From Clostridiales bacterium (GTDB taxonomy: Bacteria; Bacillota_A; Clostridia; Christensenellales; Aristaeellaceae): a DNA stretch of 9,329 nt. The stretch lies in assembly GCA_024684665.1 (NCBI GenBank), contig JAIKWN010000077.1, positions 1 through 9,329 on the forward strand, in the 5' to 3' direction. Under the pieces are notes generated by a model. The model was given only the letters and a program-made list of their open reading frames with translations, did not search any database and was not told where the DNA came from. The translations under genes were made by a program, and so were the position numbers. Below are positions 1 to 6,102 of the stretch, one piece after another; the stretch's first letter is position 1; every line of letters starts with the position of its first letter.

Positions 1-1304
1 CCGGCCAGGCTCCCGCGAAAAGCTTCCCGGAAACGTCTCCAGCCCATCTGCACTACCTGCTTTCCCCTGACTGTGAAATCATGCCCTGCACAGCTGACGG
101 TGACGGTTGTCTCGTCATAGATGTACGGCTCGTCCATGGCACACAGCAGCTGTGTGCTGACCATGTTCAGGATATCGCGCATCCCAGGGATCAGGGCATT
201 CACGGCTGTATTCTGATGCGGCATGGAAGCTGTCGGGACAATGGCGTGATGATCGGAAACCTTCAGATCGTTTGCAATACGGTCGGTATGACACGCCAGA
301 TGCAAACCGCCGGCAAACGGGAGCGTTTCCAGAACGCTCTGCGCCAGATCAGGCATTCCGGATGCCATGTCCTGCGTCAGGAATCGGCTCTCCGTACGCG
401 GATAGGTGATCAGTTTCTTCTCATAGAGTGCCTGCGCATACTCCAGCACCTGCTGGGCTGTGTATCCGAAGAGGCGGTTGGCTTCCCGCTGCAAGGCGGT
501 CAGATCATAGAGCCTTGGCGGGTTTTCAATCCGCTGTTTATGCTCAATGCTTTTGATCACAGCGCTGCTGTTGTTGCAGGCATCGGCCAGGTCGCGCGCG
601 GCACCCAGGTCCCGGAAACGCTCAGACAGCGCGGACAGGCCGTGCCCAAGGTTCAGCCTGACATTGTAAAACGTCTCGGGCCGGAATTGATCGATGGCGC
701 TTTCACGCTCAGCCAGCATTGCCAGGGTTGGTGTCATGACCCGGCCGACGTGCAGTGTAGGACCGTACAGAAGCGAATAGAGACGTGTGGCATTCATGCC
801 GATCAGCCAGTCTGCCTGAGCGCGGCACAGTGCAGCCCGGTACAGGTTGTCATATGCCCCGATATCCTTCATCTGACGGAAACCCTCGCTGATCGCGCTC
901 TCTTCCATTGAAGATATCCACAGCCGACGGACGGGTTTTCGGCAGCCGGCTTTTTCATAGACAAGCCGGAAGATCAGTTCACCTTCACGTCCCGCGTCGG
1001 TGGCACAGATGATTGCGTCCACACGGTCGCTGTTCATCAGCGAGCTGACGATTTCAAACTGTTTTGCGTTTGCCTCGGTGACATTGGTCTTCCACGTATC
1101 CGGTATGATCGGCAGATCCTTATAGCGCCAGTGTGCATACTCAGGATTGTAATCCTCGGGCATGGCCAGTTCGACCAGATGGCCGACACACCAGGTCACG
1201 ATAAGCCCCCGCCCTTCAAGCCAGCCTTCTTTCATTTCGCGGACACCCAGAGCCGCAGCGATTGTTTTGCCTACACTCGGTTTTTCGGCAATAATCAGTT
1301 CCAT
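1..1304 (-). CDS. topB: DNA topoisomerase III (type IA), N-terminal 434 residues, cut by window edge
   Basis: A type IA topoisomerase cuts one DNA strand through a tyrosine link and passes the other strand; mobile-element copies probably resolve DNA during conjugative transfer. My translation of the minus strand begins MELIIAEKPSVGK, the usual Toprim opening with the catalytic Glu at residue 7. It continues with the Toprim motif ATDAGREGE (101-109), the active-site motif LITYPRTESRFL with the nucleophile Tyr301, and the SDHHAIVPT motif (350-358) typical of the TopB branch. The ATG at 1304 is supported by AGGAGG seven bases upstream. TopB proteins usually have about 600-730 residues, so roughly the last third lies beyond base 1. 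The middle acidic position of the DxDxE motif is Gly105, which as I recall is common in TopB of Gram-positive mobile elements. It follows the DUF4366 gene after a 59-base gap that contains a perfect hairpin. The identification is very secure. Confidence 0.96.
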   Translation of the reverse strand, partial: MELIIAEKPSVGKTIAAALGVREMKEGWLEGRGLIVTWCVGHLVELAMPEDYNPEYAHWRYKDLPIIPDTWKTNVTEANAKQFEIVSSLMNSDRVDAIICATDAGREGELIFRLVYEKAGCRKPVRRLWISSMEESAISEGFRQMKDIGAYDNLYRAALCRAQADWLIGMNATRLYSLLYGPTLHVGRVMTPTLAMLAERESAIDQFRPETFYNVRLNLGHGLSALSERFRDLGAARDLADACNNSSAVIKSIEHKQRIENPPRLYDLTALQREANRLFGYTAQQVLEYAQALYEKKLITYPRTESRFLTQDMASGMPDLAQSVLETLPFAGGLHLACHTDRIANDLKVSDHHAIVPTASMPHQNTAVNALIPGMRDILNMVSTQLLCAMDEPYIYDETTVTVSCAGHDFTVRGKQVVQMGWRRFREAFRGSLA

Positions 1305-1328
1305 TGAAAATCCTCCTCTTTCAGTCAA

Positions 1329-1354
1329 CCCTGCGGTACGTCTGTACCGCAGGG
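1329..1354 (-). promoter_or_regulatory. Perfect 11-bp intercistronic hairpin upstream of topB
   Basis: The arms CCCTGCGGTAC (1329-1339) and GTACCGCAGGG (1344-1354) are exact reverse complements around a 4-base loop. The hairpin fills much of the 59-base gap between the DUF4366 stop and the topB start, ending about 11 bases before the topB ribosome binding site. On the transcribed strand it is followed by TTGACTGAAAG and not by a run of T, so it is not a standard intrinsic terminator. It may stabilise a processed mRNA end, lower read-through into topB, or bind a protein as an inverted repeat. The structure is seen directly; its role is inference. Confidence 0.6.
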
Positions 1355-1363
1355 CAGGGTTTA

Positions 1364-2764
1364 TCATTCCTGTTTTTGATTATCCTCATCGGCATCATCG
1401 TCATCCAGATCGAAGTCATTGTCAGCGCTTCGCTTGCTCCCTTTTCCTTTGCTTCGCAGGAAGACAAACGCGCCGACACCGCCGAGCGCCAGAATCCCGA
1501 CAAGACCGAGAATGCCAGTCATCTGATCTGTCTTTTTCGTTTCGTCAACCGGTTCCGCGGCAGGGGCAGCGGTTGCTGCAGGCGGTGTGTCTGTCGCCGC
1601 AGGCACTGCGGTCGGCTCCGGCGTCACGTAGATGATCTCCGGCGTCGGGGTTGGGACCTGCTCGATCTCCTCATCCGACATCAGGCTCATCAGATCCCGC
1701 TCATCCACCAGGTTCAGGAAGTAGGTCTCATACATCTCGGCCGCCTCATCAATGGGCTTGTCATAATCGATGACGAGATAGAAGGTGTTCCCGCTTTTCG
1801 TCTGAATCGTGATGAACTGCTTGTTGGTTGCGGCGGAGTAAAGCACGTCCAGGGTGTGCGAATTTCCATCCGCCTGGTAGGGCATGCCGGGCCCGATGAC
1901 GATATATTCGGTTTCAATGATGGGTTCCGGAGTCGGGACCGCGGTCGGCACGGGAGTCGGAGTGGGCCAGTCTTCATCCGGCACATAGATCAGGGAACTC
2001 CCCAGCCCGCGGTAGTGAGACTCAGGAGCCGCGGTCGGAGCTGCGGTCAGAGAAGCCTCAACAGGCGCAGCCGATGGAATGGGGGTTTCAGTGGGCGCCG
2101 CTGTCGGTGCTGGCGTTGCGCTCGGCGTGGGTGTCGGATCAGCCGGTTTCACGTAATGGGGATTGGTCAGCGTGAGGGGCTCCGAGAAATTGCCTGCATA
2201 GTCAAACGCACGAATCGCAAGCTTTTCATACCGGTTCATGTTCCGGTCCAGCTCCACGTCCAGCACATTGTTGACAACAGCGGTAAACAGCATGCTGTTG
2301 ATCTGGACGCCGGCAATACCGGACATATCGTCCCGTGTATCAATCCGCAGAATTGAGCCGTTAACCGAAGCCGTGAGGGACGGTGCGGTCAGATCGATGC
2401 TGTTGATCTTCGCCGTTTCCTCATGGGTCTGTCCCTGCGGATCCGTGACCCGAAGCGTGAAGATACCGTTTTCATGGACCGTGATCTCAGCCTTGTTCTG
2501 ATCGAACAGATCCTCACAGTCGATCCAGGCACTTTGGTTCATGCGGTACTCGATCCTGTACCAGCCGATTCTGTTTGTGTCGGTGACGGAAGCTTTGATT
2601 GTAGCGCCGTTGTTGCTTGTCCAGCCTCCCGGCGCAACCAGCACAATCCGATAGGGAGAGTCCTGCCCATGCGTTGTTTCAGCCATTACCGGCATCACGG
2701 CAATCATCATGGCGGTGAGCAAAAGCAAAAGCGTCCGTACACCATGTTTACGGGTCGTCATCAT
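1364..2764 (-). CDS. DUF4366 / CD1107-family mobile-element surface protein
   Basis: A 466-residue envelope protein of the kind found next to DUF4315 and topB in Tn1549-like elements; its biochemical role is unknown. Domains in order: a Sec signal peptide (1-28, hydrophobic core LLLLLTAMMIAV, cleavage probably after VMA), a beta-rich Ig-like region (about 35-200, with phrases such as GIFTLRVTDPQG and RAFDYAGNFSEP), Pro/Thr/Ala-rich linkers (210-247, 266-281 and 370-405), the DUF4366 core (about 285-365, including GNTFYLVIDYDK and YFLNLVDERDL), a membrane span (about 416-436), a basic stop-transfer patch and an acidic tail (449-466, DFDLDDDDADED). The predicted topology is N-terminus outside, tail in the cytoplasm. 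AGGAGG lies nine bases before the ATG at 2764; a TTG at 2767 and an ATG at 2761 are alternatives. The gene overlaps the end of the DUF4315 gene by 17 bases, suggesting coupled translation. It may be a scaffold or contact protein of the transfer machine. Confidence 0.9.
   Translation of the reverse strand: MMTTRKHGVRTLLLLLTAMMIAVMPVMAETTHGQDSPYRIVLVAPGGWTSNNGATIKASVTDTNRIGWYRIEYRMNQSAWIDCEDLFDQNKAEITVHENGIFTLRVTDPQGQTHEETAKINSIDLTAPSLTASVNGSILRIDTRDDMSGIAGVQINSMLFTAVVNNVLDVELDRNMNRYEKLAIRAFDYAGNFSEPLTLTNPHYVKPADPTPTPSATPAPTAAPTETPIPSAAPVEASLTAAPTAAPESHYRGLGSSLIYVPDEDWPTPTPVPTAVPTPEPIIETEYIVIGPGMPYQADGNSHTLDVLYSAATNKQFITIQTKSGNTFYLVIDYDKPIDEAAEMYETYFLNLVDERDLMSLMSDEEIEQVPTPTPEIIYVTPEPTAVPAATDTPPAATAAPAAEPVDETKKTDQMTGILGLVGILALGGVGAFVFLRSKGKGSKRSADNDFDLDDDDADEDNQKQE
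1922..2137 (-). repeat. Low-complexity Pro/Thr/Ala-rich linker coding region
   Basis: This stretch encodes repeated PTP, APT and TPxP units in two blocks (residues 210-247 and 266-281 of the DUF4366 protein), separated by a short non-repetitive segment containing the phrase SLIYVPDED. At the DNA level it appears on the plus strand as recurring GGYGTSGG-like words. Such segments are typical extended spacers in Gram-positive surface proteins and can change length by slippage. A shorter block of the same type lies nearer the C-terminus. Confidence 0.75.
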
Positions 2765-3062
2765 CAATGGATTCCTCCTCTTCAGAAACTGCAGGGTTGA
2801 GCGGTATGACCGGCAATGAGAGGTCAGGGACCGATGAAGATGGGGCTGAGATCAATCTGCCCATGATTTCGTCCATATTGTCGGCAGTGACGCCATACTT
2901 CTCTGCGAGCATGATAATGGCAGCAATCTCAGCCTGTTTTGCAAGCCGGCGAATATGCTCCACTTCTTTTTCCAACGCATTCAGTTCCTGCTTTTTCTTT
3001 TCCAGCAGCGCGCGAAGCTTTATGCGGTCTGTCGGATAACGTTTGTTTTTGATTTCGTCCAT
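2748..3062 (-). CDS. DUF4315-family coiled-coil protein
   Basis: A 104-residue protein without signal peptide or membrane span. Residues about 10-55 form a charged heptad-like helix (IKLRALLEKKKQELNALEKE), followed by a short helical segment (AEKYGVTADNMDEIMGRL) characteristic of DUF4315, then a Pro/Ser-rich stretch and an acidic end (SEEEESIDDDDP). DUF4315 genes sit directly before DUF4366 genes in Tn1549/CTn-type conjugation modules; their function is not known. I chose the ATG at 3062, which has GAGG six bases upstream. The GTG four codons earlier (3074) lacks a ribosome binding site and overlaps the previous gene. The stop of the C40 gene is eight bases before this ATG. The codons for the acidic tail also contain the AGGAGG used by the DUF4366 gene, tying the two reading frames together. 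The family call rests on coiled-coil form, size and position. Confidence 0.82.
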   Translation of the reverse strand: MDEIKNKRYPTDRIKLRALLEKKKQELNALEKEVEHIRRLAKQAEIAAIIMLAEKYGVTADNMDEIMGRLISAPSSSVPDLSLPVIPLNPAVSEEEESIDDDDP

Positions 3063-3070
3063 ACGCTGCC

Positions 3071-3793
3071 TCACTTGATCGGCAGGCGGCCGAAGGCATA
3101 GATCTTTCTGGCCCAGCTTGCGTCTTTCAGATCCGCAAAACCGATCGGGTCGCCTGCGTGGATCATCATGTTGTTGCCCACGTAGATTCCCACGTGGGTA
3201 ATGCCTTTGACATCAGGACCGGATGTTTTTTCAAAGAAGACAAGATCGCCGGGCCTGATCTCATCTCTCGGAATGTCTTTGCAGATAGCGTACAGGCCGT
3301 TGGCGCCCAGTCTGCCGGTGTCATAAACACCGGACTGTGTGAAGACCCAGCAGACAAACCCACTGCAGTCGAAACCGGTTTCGGGTTTTGAACCGCCGTA
3401 TACGAACGGATAGCCGATATACTTCTCCGCTTCTGTCATCAGTGCCAGAAAGGCCGGATCATCTTTCAGCAGCTGCCCGGGAACCGTGTACCTGATCAGC
3501 TTGCCCTTTGATTTGATTCCGTTGACTTTGACATTGGACTTGCCGACCGAGGTGATTACCGGGATCTCCGAATCCCGGTCTGTTTCTGCGGAATGAAAGG
3601 AAGCGGATTCTGATTCATCAACATCCTCCGCGCTTTCGTCCCCGGCTGCCGTGCAGGCGGGTTCTTCCGCAGCCGCGGCTTCGGCAGCCGATGAGTGTCT
3701 GGGAAAGACGCCGGACAGGAGGAAAAGCGCCAGGACCAGAAGCAGGACCCGCTTTGCGGTGTCATGGCTGTGCTTTTCAGCATTGTGTGTCAT
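3071..3793 (-). CDS. Secreted NlpC/P60 (C40) peptidoglycan hydrolase, second copy
   Basis: A 240-residue putative cell-wall endopeptidase, likely cutting peptide stems so that the transfer channel can cross the wall. Residues 14-30 (KRVLLLVLALFLLSGVF) form a signal-peptide core with a plausible cleavage after HSSAA (34-37 region). An acidic Ser/Glu-rich linker follows (about 38-75), then a short region (75-110) and the C40 domain (111-239). The catalytic Cys143 is in FDCSGFV, His200 is in GITHVGIYVG, and His212 in MMIHAG is the likely third residue. The domain matches the last 129 residues of the upstream CD1108-like protein without gaps, 82 of 129 identical by my count. I preferred the ATG at 3793, with AAGGAG ten bases upstream, over the ATG at 3826, which has no binding site. 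It lacks the long cytoplasmic half of its neighbour. Elements of this type, as I know them, usually carry one such gene at this position, so this looks like a tandem duplication followed by divergence. Confidence 0.9.
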   Translation of the reverse strand: MTHNAEKHSHDTAKRVLLLVLALFLLSGVFPRHSSAAEAAAAEEPACTAAGDESAEDVDESESASFHSAETDRDSEIPVITSVGKSNVKVNGIKSKGKLIRYTVPGQLLKDDPAFLALMTEAEKYIGYPFVYGGSKPETGFDCSGFVCWVFTQSGVYDTGRLGANGLYAICKDIPRDEIRPGDLVFFEKTSGPDVKGITHVGIYVGNNMMIHAGDPIGFADLKDASWARKIYAFGRLPIK

Positions 3794-3830
3794 GGTTTCA
3801 CAACTCCTTCTTTCAGTTTGGGACATGAAA

Positions 3831-3858
3831 CCGGAGCCCTGAATGAGCAGGACTCCGG
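3831..3858 (-). promoter_or_regulatory. Intercistronic hairpin between the two C40 hydrolase genes
   Basis: In the transcript, CCGGAGUCCU (from 3858 down to 3849) can pair with AGGGCUCCGG (3840 down to 3831) over ten base pairs, including one G-U wobble, with an 8-base loop. The wobble makes it a full stem only in minus-strand RNA; the plus-strand version has an A-C mismatch. It lies in the 72-base gap after the stop at 3866, and is followed by TTTC, which is too short a T-run for a strong terminator. It could be a weak attenuator or an mRNA-stabilising stem that changes the dose of the downstream genes. No promoter was recognised in this gap. Confidence 0.45.
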
Positions 3859-3865
3859 CCGTCTG

Positions 3866-5899
3866 TCAGTAAGGAACACGTCCATAGGAATGGAAATGCT
3901 TTTGCCAGTACGAGTCTGTCAGATTGGCGAACCCGATCGGGCTTCCGCAGTGGATCATCATATTGTTGCCGACATAGATGCCGCAGTGCGTAATGCCTTC
4001 CACATCATCGCCCATGGTGCCCTCAAAGAACACAATGTCTCCCGGCCTGGCCTGTCCGGCGGGAACATCCCGGCACAGACTTCTGAGGCCTTTTGCACCG
4101 AGACGGCCGGTGTTGTAAACGCCGCTGTTGGTGAAGACGTAGCTGACATAACCGGAACAGTCAAAACTGGTTTCCGGATCGGAGCCGCCCCAGACATAGG
4201 GATAGCCAATGTATCGGACAGCCTCCTCCATGAGCCTTGCGAAAGTTGGATCTGCGTCCAGAACGGACTGCGGAATGTCATACAGCATCGGATCCTTCAG
4301 TGCGGGAGCATGCGCGCCGTGGAACAGTCCGTCCATGTTGCCGTGCGTGGACATATACATCGCGAACATGGCCATGTCCTCATGGCTCATGCTGACAACC
4401 GGGAGATGGGAGAGATCCTTGTTTTCCAGGGTGACCGTACAGATTGTGTATTCATAGGGGATGAAAACATCGTACTGGTATGTTTCCGTCCTTGTTTCAC
4501 CGGTGACCGGATCCCGTACGGTTCTTGTTCCGGTCTCTACTCCCGGAAGGAAACGCAGTTCCGTGGTAACGGTCTCTGTGACGGTGTACTGCAGACTGAA
4601 GTATTTTTCAATAATGGGCATCGCGGAATCCAGATCCCACTCTTCACCGTTCCGGCAAGCCGATATAATCGCCATCAGCACGTAGGGGTCATGCCATATT
4701 TCATCGGCATTGATCCGGTATTCATCATACCCGGGATGATACTGGGCATAATGCTCCATCTCATCCTTCAACTCCCGTTCTTTGGCCAGGTATGCTCGCT
4801 CGGCGTCAAGCACATCCGCCTCTTCCGCCGGATAGGTACCGACAGCAACGGAATCAAACAGTGACTGAGCAATCGGAGCACAGGACTGCAGGCCGCCAAA
4901 GAAGAAAAGAAGCAGGAGGCCCAGCGCGAGAAGAATCAGACCGGTTGGATGCTTTCGTACCGTGTCCGCGGTGGAGGCGGCAGCTTCCCTTGTCTTATCG
5001 ACTGCCTGCTGAATCCGGCCGCGAGCCTGGGCAACCGCACTCCTGCCGTGTCCGGATCTGGCCGCGGCGTATTCTTTTTTGATCGCACGCTTCTGCTGCC
5101 ACCGTGAGTACGGATTGCTTGTGAACTGCGGGTTTTCGCGCAGCGGTCTGGGTTCCGCAACATGGGCGGCGCCCGGAGCCGCTTTCCTTTCGGCTTTTGC
5201 CGATCGCCTGTACTGCCGGATCTTTCGGGCATGATAGGCATGTTCACCGGCCTGAAGCGCGGTGCCTGCGGCCCGGTCGCCCTTCAGCGCGGCATCAACG
5301 GCCACATTGTTGTCTTCGTTGGCCCTGGACACCTGCCTGTGCAGCTGATCCCCGGCAGTGTGGATGCTTTTCTCAACGGGATGCATCAGCCGGGTAGGCT
5401 TTTTTACCTGAGACTCTTCGTGCTTCAGCCGGACAGTCTTTTTCTTCACAGCCTGCCGGACCGGGAGACTGGCGGAAGAAGTGCTTTCAAACGATTCCGC
5501 TGCGGTGCTCCCTATGACTGTTCCCGGACGAACAGCCGGGTCCGGGCCGGCCTGCGCGGCAACTGCAGGCTTCCGCCGTGTATTCCTGACACCGGGCGCC
5601 TGGGGATCCATGCGCACATCTTCCGCGGCCAGATCCACACCGGCTGCAGAGACGGGAGCGGCAGTTTCCGGGGATTCATCGATGATTCCGCTCTCCGGTT
5701 CAGAAGTCAACTGCGAATCCCTGATGTCATCAGCATTCATTTTCAGACGGTGCCGGGTTTTCAGCCTGCCCTGGGCAGGAGGTGCGCTGTTCACGCTCCG
5801 GTTGGGCTTTTCAGGCGGTCCGGACAGTGGTCGAATCCCGTTTTCTTCATTCGAAAACCGAAGCCGGGGAGACCCGCGATTGCGGACTTCGTTCGTCAT
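3866..5899 (-). CDS. CD1108-family membrane-anchored NlpC/P60 (C40) hydrolase of the conjugation machine
   Basis: A 677-residue single-span protein that places a peptidoglycan hydrolase on the outer face of the membrane. Residues 1-316 are hydrophilic, Arg/Lys/Ala-rich and mostly disordered, with short RLRF-like segments (RLRFSNEE at 12-19, HRLKMNADD at 50-58, VRLKHEES at 156-163). A family-like helical region follows (about 190-300), including NPYSRWQQKRAIKKEYAAAR. The membrane span is about 319-337 (GLILLALGLLLLFFFGGLQ). Outside lie a 200-residue intermediate region and the C40 domain (549-677) with Cys581 in FDCSGYV, His638 in GITHCGIYVG and His650 in MMIHCG. The positive charge before the span predicts N-terminus in, C-terminus out. 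The ATG at 5899 has GGAGG seven bases upstream and overlaps the preceding stop as ATGA. Its position after virB4 matches the CD1108 gene of C. difficile CTn elements. It plays the role that VirB1-like lytic enzymes play in Gram-negative systems. Confidence 0.92.
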   Translation of the reverse strand: MTNEVRNRGSPRLRFSNEENGIRPLSGPPEKPNRSVNSAPPAQGRLKTRHRLKMNADDIRDSQLTSEPESGIIDESPETAAPVSAAGVDLAAEDVRMDPQAPGVRNTRRKPAVAAQAGPDPAVRPGTVIGSTAAESFESTSSASLPVRQAVKKKTVRLKHEESQVKKPTRLMHPVEKSIHTAGDQLHRQVSRANEDNNVAVDAALKGDRAAGTALQAGEHAYHARKIRQYRRSAKAERKAAPGAAHVAEPRPLRENPQFTSNPYSRWQQKRAIKKEYAAARSGHGRSAVAQARGRIQQAVDKTREAAASTADTVRKHPTGLILLALGLLLLFFFGGLQSCAPIAQSLFDSVAVGTYPAEEADVLDAERAYLAKERELKDEMEHYAQYHPGYDEYRINADEIWHDPYVLMAIISACRNGEEWDLDSAMPIIEKYFSLQYTVTETVTTELRFLPGVETGTRTVRDPVTGETRTETYQYDVFIPYEYTICTVTLENKDLSHLPVVSMSHEDMAMFAMYMSTHGNMDGLFHGAHAPALKDPMLYDIPQSVLDADPTFARLMEEAVRYIGYPYVWGGSDPETSFDCSGYVSYVFTNSGVYNTGRLGAKGLRSLCRDVPAGQARPGDIVFFEGTMGDDVEGITHCGIYVGNNMMIHCGSPIGFANLTDSYWQKHFHSYGRVPY

Positions 5900-6102
5900 C
5901 TCTTATCCTCCGTTTCAGCCGGGTTTCCTTCAGGCATGTCCTCTTCGGTCCGATTCCTTTCCGTCTCCTCACGCCTGGCCTGCAGTTCGGCAAAGTACCT
6001 TTCCTCCTGACGGTCCGCGGCGGATGCCGCCTGAAGGATGGCGCAGGTGAAGAAACCGAGAAGGCCGGCGACGGGGATCAAACAGATCAGCAGGATGGTC
6101 AT
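5896..6102 (-). CDS. Small single-span membrane protein between virB4 and the CD1108-like gene
   Basis: A 68-residue protein with an N-terminal hydrophobic helix (about residues 2-26, TILLICLIPVAGLLGFFTCA) followed by a strongly charged helical tail rich in Glu and Arg (30-68). There is no clear signal-peptidase site, so it probably stays anchored with its tail in the cytoplasm, although the opposite orientation cannot be ruled out. Its ATG overlaps the virB4 stop (ATGA, 6099-6102) and has GGAGG seven bases upstream; its own stop overlaps the next start in the same way (5896-5899). The double coupling and good binding site argue that it is a real gene. Short membrane proteins occur at this place in related elements and it vaguely resembles DUF3789-type peptides (hydrophobic helix then an ADR-like motif), but I cannot name a family with confidence. 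A role as a small channel or VirB4-docking subunit is inference. Confidence 0.75.
   Translation of the reverse strand: MTILLICLIPVAGLLGFFTCAILQAASAADRQEERYFAELQARREETERNRTEEDMPEGNPAETEDKR

Noticed and set aside
81..911. A 276-codon open frame on the plus strand
   Set aside because: It is antisense to the conserved catalytic region of topB and has no family resemblance.
1321..1330. TTGACT before topB as a promoter -35 box
   Set aside because: It lies about 20 bases from the topB start codon, leaving no room for a -10 box and transcription start ahead of the ribosome binding site.
1321..1363. Intrinsic terminator between the DUF4366 gene and topB
   Set aside because: The stem is strong but is followed by TTGACTGAAAG on the transcribed strand, without the T-run needed for intrinsic termination.
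1304..2356. A 350-codon plus-strand open frame rich in Arg and Cys
   Set aside because: It is the reverse image of the Pro/Thr/Ala-rich and acidic coding in the DUF4366 gene; its Arg/Cys-rich composition is typical of such shadows.
3700..3793. Possible lipoprotein signal in the secreted hydrolase (LLSG followed by Val)
   Set aside because: The lipobox needs Cys directly after LSG; here it is Val29. The only nearby Cys (residue 47) is far from the hydrophobic core, so an ordinary Sec signal peptide fits better.
3695..4864. A 389-codon plus-strand open frame, and the similar one at 5162-6010
   Set aside because: Both lie opposite the C40 hydrolase genes, whose domains are clear, and show no domain or credible start of their own.
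4878..4950. Lipobox-like LQSC at the end of the membrane span of the CD1108-like protein
   Set aside because: Gln is not accepted at that lipobox position and the span is internal, after 316 hydrophilic residues, so it is a membrane anchor and not a lipoprotein signal.
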